From Zhihengliuella salsuginis (GTDB lineage: Bacteria > Actinomycetota > Actinomycetes > Actinomycetales > Micrococcaceae), in the NCBI RefSeq assembly GCF_014651715.1, contig NZ_BMXK01000006.1, positions 62,001 to 126,000 on the forward strand: DNA of 64,000 nucleotides, given 5' to 3'. The stretch's first letter is position 1. The number at the start of each line of letters is the position of its first letter. Below the pieces are notes generated by a model. It was not told the origin of the DNA, did not search any database, and worked only from the letters and a program-made list of their open reading frames with translations. Shown piece after piece: positions 59,497 to 64,000 of this stretch. Made by a program: the position numbers and the translations under genes.

Positions 59497-59991
59497 TCAG
59501 GGGCCGTCCACCGTGGAGCCGCCGTCGACCGCGTCCACCAGGACCCTCACGTCGCGGCCGCCCACGACGCCGTCGAGCACCCAGCTCGGCTTCCACACGG
59601 TGGGGTGCCGCAACCGCTCGTCGACCTCGCGGTTCCCGGCCACGGGCGACTTGGAGCGCTGCGCGGTGCTGTCCACCGCCTGGCGAGACCTGCGACGGGC
59701 CTCCGCGAACGAGACCTGGCCCCACTCGGAGTCGTCCATGGTTCGCCCCTTCGGGTCGCGCAGCGCGGTGGTCCGCCACGGCTCGGTGATGGACGTCTTG
59801 CCGCTGAGGCGGTCGACAAGGGTGTGCACCCGGCGCGACCGGCCCGTGCGGGTCTCGAGGCGGTACACGAATCCGCTGTAGGGCCGGTAGGCCAGTTCGG
59901 AGCGGAGCACCTGGAAGGAGGGAGCCTTCTCGCGGATCAGTCGCTGGGCATCGGACTCGCCGATCATCGTCTCGAGGACCACTTCGGTCAT
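59497..59991 (-). CDS. Hypothetical protein
   Basis: The 164-residue soluble protein is not recognised. It starts with an ATG after AAGGACTGAG. The N-terminal half is more ordered (SDAQRLIREKAPSFQVLRSE, YRPYSGFVYRLETRT), and the last 60 residues are basic and charged. It could bind a nucleic acid, but no motif shows that. It is convergent with the terminator of the aldehyde dehydrogenase gene. Confidence 0.65.
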   Translation of the reverse strand: MTEVVLETMIGESDAQRLIREKAPSFQVLRSELAYRPYSGFVYRLETRTGRSRRVHTLVDRLSGKTSITEPWRTTALRDPKGRTMDDSEWGQVSFAEARRRSRQAVDSTAQRSKSPVAGNREVDERLRHPTVWKPSWVLDGVVGGRDVRVLVDAVDGGSTVDGP

Positions 59992-60368
59992 CTCTCAGTC
60001 CTTCCTGTGGTGTGGCGCTGGCGCGGCCGAAGCCGGACCTGGTACGGATTTCTGCTGATCGAAGGTCGGCGCGCCCACCTTTCGGGCGCGGCGGGGCCCG
60101 GAAGAAGAACGCCACCTCTTCGTGGCAGACGAAAAGCATCCCATACGGGACGGCGTCCGTCGCACTGACACAGTGGCAGGCCTTCGGCCGCGACCCGTAC
60201 AGGCTGTCAGGCCACGCTAGCCCTGTGAAGCGGCCGCGGGTTTAACCGCGAGTGAACGCAGCGGTGAGACCGCGCGGGGACCGCCTGATGCAGACGCGAG
60301 AGCTCGCGGGAAGCCCCGGGCGCGGCCGTTCGGCCGTGCCCGGGGCTGCCCGCCGCGGCGCTGCGGTT
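59992..60368. other. Gap without a supported gene
   Basis: No convincing frame is found. The right end holds a 17-bp imperfect hairpin (60312-60347) that is the likely terminator of the FAD oxidoreductase gene, and the left end the promoter of the hypothetical gene at 59497. Confidence 0.5.
60312..60347. terminator. 17-bp hairpin after the FAD oxidoreductase gene
   Basis: AGCCCCGGGCGCGGCCG and CGGCCGTGCCCGGGGCT form a stem with one G-U pair and a two-base loop. There is no T-run. Confidence 0.65.
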
Positions 60369-61931
60369 CTAGGAGTCGAACCCCATTCCCACCGCGTCCA
60401 TGGCGCGCAGCCACAGCCCGCGGCGTCCCCTGTTCCGGTCGGAGCGGATCATCGCGGCCGTCGTCGTGCGGATCCCGAGCCAGGCCAGCGGCTCCGGCGG
60501 GAACGGCAGCGGCTTCTTCTTCACGATCTGAAGCTCTGTGAGCTCGGTGCGCTCGCCGGAGAGCAGGTCCAGCATCACGTTCGCCGCGAAGCGTGTCGCC
60601 CCCACGCCGAGGCCGGTGAAGCCCGCGGCCGACGCGACCCGGCCCCCGTGGGAGACGTCGAAGAAGCTGAAGAAGCGGCTGCACGTGTCGATCGCCCCGC
60701 CCCAGCTGTGCGTGAACCGCACGTCGGCCAGCTGCGGGAAGATCGCCGCGAAGTGCTGGGCCAGCCGGCGCGCGGTCGGCCGGGAGCGCTCGTATCCGGA
60801 ACGCATGGTGCGGCCGAAGTGGTAGAACGCGTCGTACCCGCCCACCAGGATGCGCAGCCCCTCCGGGGTGTCGATCGGCCGGATGTAGTGGAACCGGCTG
60901 TTCATGTCGGCCAGCCCCTCGCGGCCCTCCCAGCCGATCGCCGCCTCCTGCTCGGCCGTCAGCGGCTCCGTCACGATCGCGTGGTCGTAGACCGGGACCG
61001 TGTACCAGCGCAAGCGCTTGATCAGCGACGGGTAGACGTTGGTGGCCAGCACCACCTGCTGCGCGACGACGTCGCCGCCGTCCGTGCGCAGCCGCACCGG
61101 GTGCGCCCCGGGGGTGCGCGGGCGGTGGAGCGCGCGCACCGGCGTGTGCTCGACGATGCGCACACCCGCCTCCAGCGCCGCGCGCCGCAGCCCCCAGGCG
61201 AGCCGGGTCGGGTGCACGATCGCCGAGCCCTCGGGGTCGAACAGTCCGGCCCGGTAGAGCGGGGTGTCCAGGCGCCGGCGCAGGGCGTCGCCGGCCAGGA
61301 ACTCGTGGCCGGTGCCGGCGGCCTCGGCGCGCAGCTCGTCCACCTGGTGCGGCTCGGAGGCCAGGGTCAGCTCTCCCGTGGCCCGGTAGTCGGCGTCGAT
61401 CCCGTAGCGCTCGATCGTCTCGGCGATCTCGCGGGCGTTGGCCGCCCCCAGTTCCGTGAGCCGGGCGTTCTCCGCCGGGGCGTGCTGCTCCCCGTTGGAC
61501 TCGCCGTGCGTGAGGCTCGGCTCCAGGAAGCCGCCGTTGCGCCCCGAGGCCGCCCACCCGCAGCGGGCGCCCTCGATGAGGAGCACGTCCCGGTCCGGGT
61601 CGCGCTCCTTCGCCATGAGCGCGGTCCAGAGCCCCGTGTAGCCGCCGCCGACGACGGCGAGGTCCGCCGTGTCGGCGCCCGGGCCGGCCATGGCGCCCTG
61701 CTTCCCGAAGCCTGGGAGGGCCTCCGGCGCCTCGGCCGAGTCCCACCAGTAGACCGCCTCGCGGGCGCCGGCCAGGTTGCGCTCGGCCAGCGCCGCCGGC
61801 ACGTCCCGCTCGGCGGCGTCGAACGCGGTCTCGTGCGGACCGCGCAGCCAGCCGCCCAGCCGGCGCGCCGCCCCGGGGAGGGGCGGGCGCGCGCCGGGCA
61901 TGCCGACGTCGTTCCCGACTTCGGTGCTCAT
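60369..61931 (-). CDS. FAD-dependent amine oxidoreductase (PuuB-like)
   Basis: The 520-residue enzyme has a DAO fold: FAD motif DLAVVGGGYTGLWTALMA, then CGWAASGRNGGFLEPSL (the GRNGGF segment is typical of gamma-glutamylputrescine oxidase), and a C-terminal glycine-rich FAD loop (FTGLGVGATRFAANVM). It likely oxidises putrescine or gamma-glutamylputrescine. An extra N-terminal segment of about 85 residues precedes the FAD motif. Its gene follows the aminotransferase gene by 10 bp, so it is in the same operon. Confidence 0.88.
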   Translation of the reverse strand: MSTEVGNDVGMPGARPPLPGAARRLGGWLRGPHETAFDAAERDVPAALAERNLAGAREAVYWWDSAEAPEALPGFGKQGAMAGPGADTADLAVVGGGYTGLWTALMAKERDPDRDVLLIEGARCGWAASGRNGGFLEPSLTHGESNGEQHAPAENARLTELGAANAREIAETIERYGIDADYRATGELTLASEPHQVDELRAEAAGTGHEFLAGDALRRRLDTPLYRAGLFDPEGSAIVHPTRLAWGLRRAALEAGVRIVEHTPVRALHRPRTPGAHPVRLRTDGGDVVAQQVVLATNVYPSLIKRLRWYTVPVYDHAIVTEPLTAEQEAAIGWEGREGLADMNSRFHYIRPIDTPEGLRILVGGYDAFYHFGRTMRSGYERSRPTARRLAQHFAAIFPQLADVRFTHSWGGAIDTCSRFFSFFDVSHGGRVASAAGFTGLGVGATRFAANVMLDLLSGERTELTELQIVKKKPLPFPPEPLAWLGIRTTTAAMIRSDRNRGRRGLWLRAMDAVGMGFDS

Positions 61932-61941
61932 GCCCCCGCGC

Positions 61942-63348
61942 CTACAGCCGGGTCCAGGCTTCGGTGAGGACGCCGCGCAGGATCTGCTCGATCTGATCGA
62001 ACTCGGGCTGCCCGATCGTCAGCGGCGGGGCCAGCTGGATGACGGGGTCGCCGCGGTCGTCGGCCCGGCAGTACAGGCCGGCCTCGAAGAGCGCGTTGGA
62101 GAGGAACCCGGCGAGCAGGTGCTCCGACTCGGTCTCGGTGAACGTCTCCTTGGTCTTCTTGTCCTTGACCAGCTCGATCCCGTAGAAGTAGCCGGTGCCG
62201 CGCACGTCGCCGACGATCGGGAGGTCGTTGAGCTTGGAGAGCGTCGCCTTGAACGCCGGGCCGTTGTCCTTCACGCGCTGGTTCAGGCCCTCGCGCTCCA
62301 TGATGTCCAGGTTGGCCATCGCGACGGCGGCCGAGACCGGGTGCCCGCCGAACGTGTAGCCGTGCAGGAACGTCGTGTCGCCCTTGGAGAACGGCTCGAA
62401 CAGGCGGTCCGAGGCGATCATCGCGCCGATGGGCGAGTAGCCGCTGGTCATGCCCTTGGCACAGGTGATGATGTCCGGGGTGTAGCCGAAGTCCTCGCAC
62501 GCGAACATCGAGCCGATGCGGCCGAACGCGCAGATGACCTCGTCGGAGACCATGAGCACGTTGTACTCGTCGCAGATCTCGCGGACGCGCTGGAAGTAGC
62601 CGGGCGGGGGAGTGAAGCAGCCGCCCGCGTTCTGGACGGGCTCCATGAACACGGCCGCCACGGAATCGGGCCCCTCGAACTCGATCGCCTCGCGGACGCG
62701 CTCGGCCGCCCAGAGGCCGAATGCCTCCTCGTCGTCGGCGAACTGCTCGGGACCGCGGTAGAAGTTGGTGTTCGGGACGCGGAACGTGCCGGGCACGAGC
62801 GGTTCGTACGGGGTCTTCATCCCCGGCAGGGACGTGATGGCCAGCGCGCCCTGCGGCGTGCCGTGGTAGGCGAGCGCGCGGGAGATGACCTTGTACTTGC
62901 CCGGGTTGCCGGTGAGCTTGTGGTACTGCTTGGCCAGCTTGAAGGCGGACTCGACCGCCTCGCCGCCGCCCGTGGTGAAGAAGACGCGGTTCAGGTCGCC
63001 AGGGGCGTAGTTCGCGAGGCGCTCGGAGAGGTCGATCGCCGGCTCGTGCGCGTAGGACCACAGCGGGAAGAAGGCGAGCTTCTCCGCCTGCTTGCGCGCG
63101 GCCTCGGCCAGCTCGGCGCGGCCGTGCCCGGCCTGGGCGACGAAGAGGCCGGCGAGCCCGTCGATGTAGCGCTTGCCGGTGTCGTCGAAGACGTGGTGGC
63201 CCTCGCCGCGCACGATCGTCGGCACCTTGCCGCCCTCGATGAGCGGGGAGTGCTTGGCGAAGTGCATCCAGAGGTGGTCGCGGGCGGCCTGCTGGCGGTC
63301 GGTGCCGCGGGGGGTGGTGTTGGCGGTGGCGGTGTCTGCGATGGTCAT
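61942..63348 (-). CDS. Class III aminotransferase (putrescine/GABA type)
   Basis: The 468-residue enzyme binds PLP through the Lys in CAKGMTSGYSPIGA and has the class III features LVSDEVICAFGRIGSM and FLHGYTFGGHPVSAAVAMAN. It is closest to omega-amine:pyruvate and putrescine aminotransferases (SpuC-like). Its start overlaps the end of the Lrp gene by four bases, and the amine oxidase gene follows. It would turn a diamine or GABA into an aldehyde. Confidence 0.9.
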   Translation of the reverse strand: MTIADTATANTTPRGTDRQQAARDHLWMHFAKHSPLIEGGKVPTIVRGEGHHVFDDTGKRYIDGLAGLFVAQAGHGRAELAEAARKQAEKLAFFPLWSYAHEPAIDLSERLANYAPGDLNRVFFTTGGGEAVESAFKLAKQYHKLTGNPGKYKVISRALAYHGTPQGALAITSLPGMKTPYEPLVPGTFRVPNTNFYRGPEQFADDEEAFGLWAAERVREAIEFEGPDSVAAVFMEPVQNAGGCFTPPPGYFQRVREICDEYNVLMVSDEVICAFGRIGSMFACEDFGYTPDIITCAKGMTSGYSPIGAMIASDRLFEPFSKGDTTFLHGYTFGGHPVSAAVAMANLDIMEREGLNQRVKDNGPAFKATLSKLNDLPIVGDVRGTGYFYGIELVKDKKTKETFTETESEHLLAGFLSNALFEAGLYCRADDRGDPVIQLAPPLTIGQPEFDQIEQILRGVLTEAWTRL

Positions 63349-63824
63349 TTTGTACCCCAGTCGTATTCCTGTTTGCGGAGGGAGAGGTAGGTCAGCGTCT
63401 CCGACGACGCGACGCCCTCGATCTGTCGGATGGTGTTGATGGTCTCGAGCAGGTCGTCGTCGTCCGTGCAGACCACCTCGGCCATGATGTCGGCGCGGCC
63501 GGCGGTGACCAGGCAGTAGTCCACGTTGGCGAGCTCGGCCACCCGGTCGGCGGTGGCGGTCAGGTCCCCGTGGCTCTTGATGAGCACCATGGCCTGCCGG
63601 GTGAAGCCCAGCTGCATCGGGTCGGTGACGGCGACGATCTTCATGACCTGCGCGTCGATGAGTTTCTGGATCCGCTGCCGCACGGCGGCCTCGCTCAGCC
63701 CGACCTCCTTGGCCACGGCCGCGTAGGACTGGCGTCCGTTGCGCTGGAGCTCCTCGATGATGGCCCGGGAGATCCCGTCCTGGACCAGGAGCTCGGCGGG
63801 GGACTGCTGCGCGTCGCGATTCAC
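63345..63824 (-). CDS. Lrp/AsnC-family regulator
   Basis: The 159-residue protein has the AsnC helix-turn-helix (LQRNGRQSYAAVAKEVGLSE, AAVRQRIQKLI, about residues 24-55) and the RAM ligand domain (VDYCLVTAGRADIMAEVVCT). It is the first gene of the operon and probably controls it in response to an amino acid or polyamine. The aminotransferase gene overlaps its stop by four bases. The last 176 bases of the window upstream hold only its promoter region. Confidence 0.9.
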   Translation of the reverse strand: MNRDAQQSPAELLVQDGISRAIIEELQRNGRQSYAAVAKEVGLSEAAVRQRIQKLIDAQVMKIVAVTDPMQLGFTRQAMVLIKSHGDLTATADRVAELANVDYCLVTAGRADIMAEVVCTDDDDLLETINTIRQIEGVASSETLTYLSLRKQEYDWGTK

Positions 63825-64000
63825 GTGTCTATCACCTTCTTGTCTGTACGACGCCGGGGCGCGGCCGCCGCGGTGTGCTCACCGTGCGGGGCCCGTCGGC
63901 CGTCGAAGTGCGTGCCACGACCATAAGCACCCGCACCGGGGTTTGGGAAGGGAAAACGATAGGAAAGTTGAAAACTACGACTGAATCAGTCGCGAAACGC

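Overview
The window is high-GC DNA with actinobacterial gene content: a SigK/RskA pair with a fasciclin lipoprotein, CHAD, DUF4383 and DUF2188 proteins, an MbcTA-like RES/Xre pair, many GTG starts, and ATGA or GTGA overlaps. Together these suggest a member of the Micrococcales, probably Micrococcaceae. The genus cannot be set from this sequence alone. No rRNA, tRNA, CRISPR array or intact insertion sequence was recognised.

Bases 1-7350 are an accessory segment of visibly lower GC. It opens with a defence-like operon cut by the left edge: a GHKL ATPase with a Cys4 zinc cluster, a nuclease-SF2 helicase fusion and an unknown 198-residue protein. A frameshifted unknown gene and a membrane protein follow. 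Bases 7350-10700 form an ADP-ribose/NAD module: an NrtR-like Nudix regulator, an ARPP-1 protein and an ADP-ribosylglycohydrolase-phosphatase fusion, with two matching operators in the divergent promoter. Bases 10750-17900 hold more accessory genes: DUF6308, a helical protein coupled to a small nuclease-like protein, a secreted peptide precursor next to a membrane protein, a thermonuclease with a long charged coiled coil, Vsr, an Arg-rich micro-ORF with a hairpin, and DUF2188.

Bases 18000-35600 mix housekeeping-like genes with small modules. These include CHAD, a YkvI-type transporter, a HicB orphan and a five-gene overlapping metal or peptide importer operon (two ATPases, an MFS protein, a binding protein, a fused permease) under a Zur-like palindrome. 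They also include an MbcTA-like pair, a RibD-C reductase, an MFS transporter, a Phd/RelE-type pair, a DUF4143 ATPase behind three spaced repeats, a sarcosine-oxidase-family flavoenzyme and a lone RibH2-type lumazine synthase. Bases 35900-44700 carry choline sulfatase and a 5'-truncated GMC (choline dehydrogenase-like) oxidoreductase, separated by a LacI-controlled alpha-glucoside ABC/GH13 operon that looks inserted.

Bases 44700-47400 are scarred DNA with dispersed repeats, a duplicated end of an LLM oxidoreductase gene, a PadR pair, a decayed P-loop gene and ParDE. Bases 47400-53000 are the SigK locus (DUF4383, fasciclin, sigK, rskA, Moco oxidoreductase) with a SigK-like promoter. The right end carries a TetR/PEP-utilising-enzyme operon, a lipoprotein, a second TetR, an aldehyde dehydrogenase, and an Lrp-aminotransferase-FAD oxidase operon that fits putrescine catabolism.
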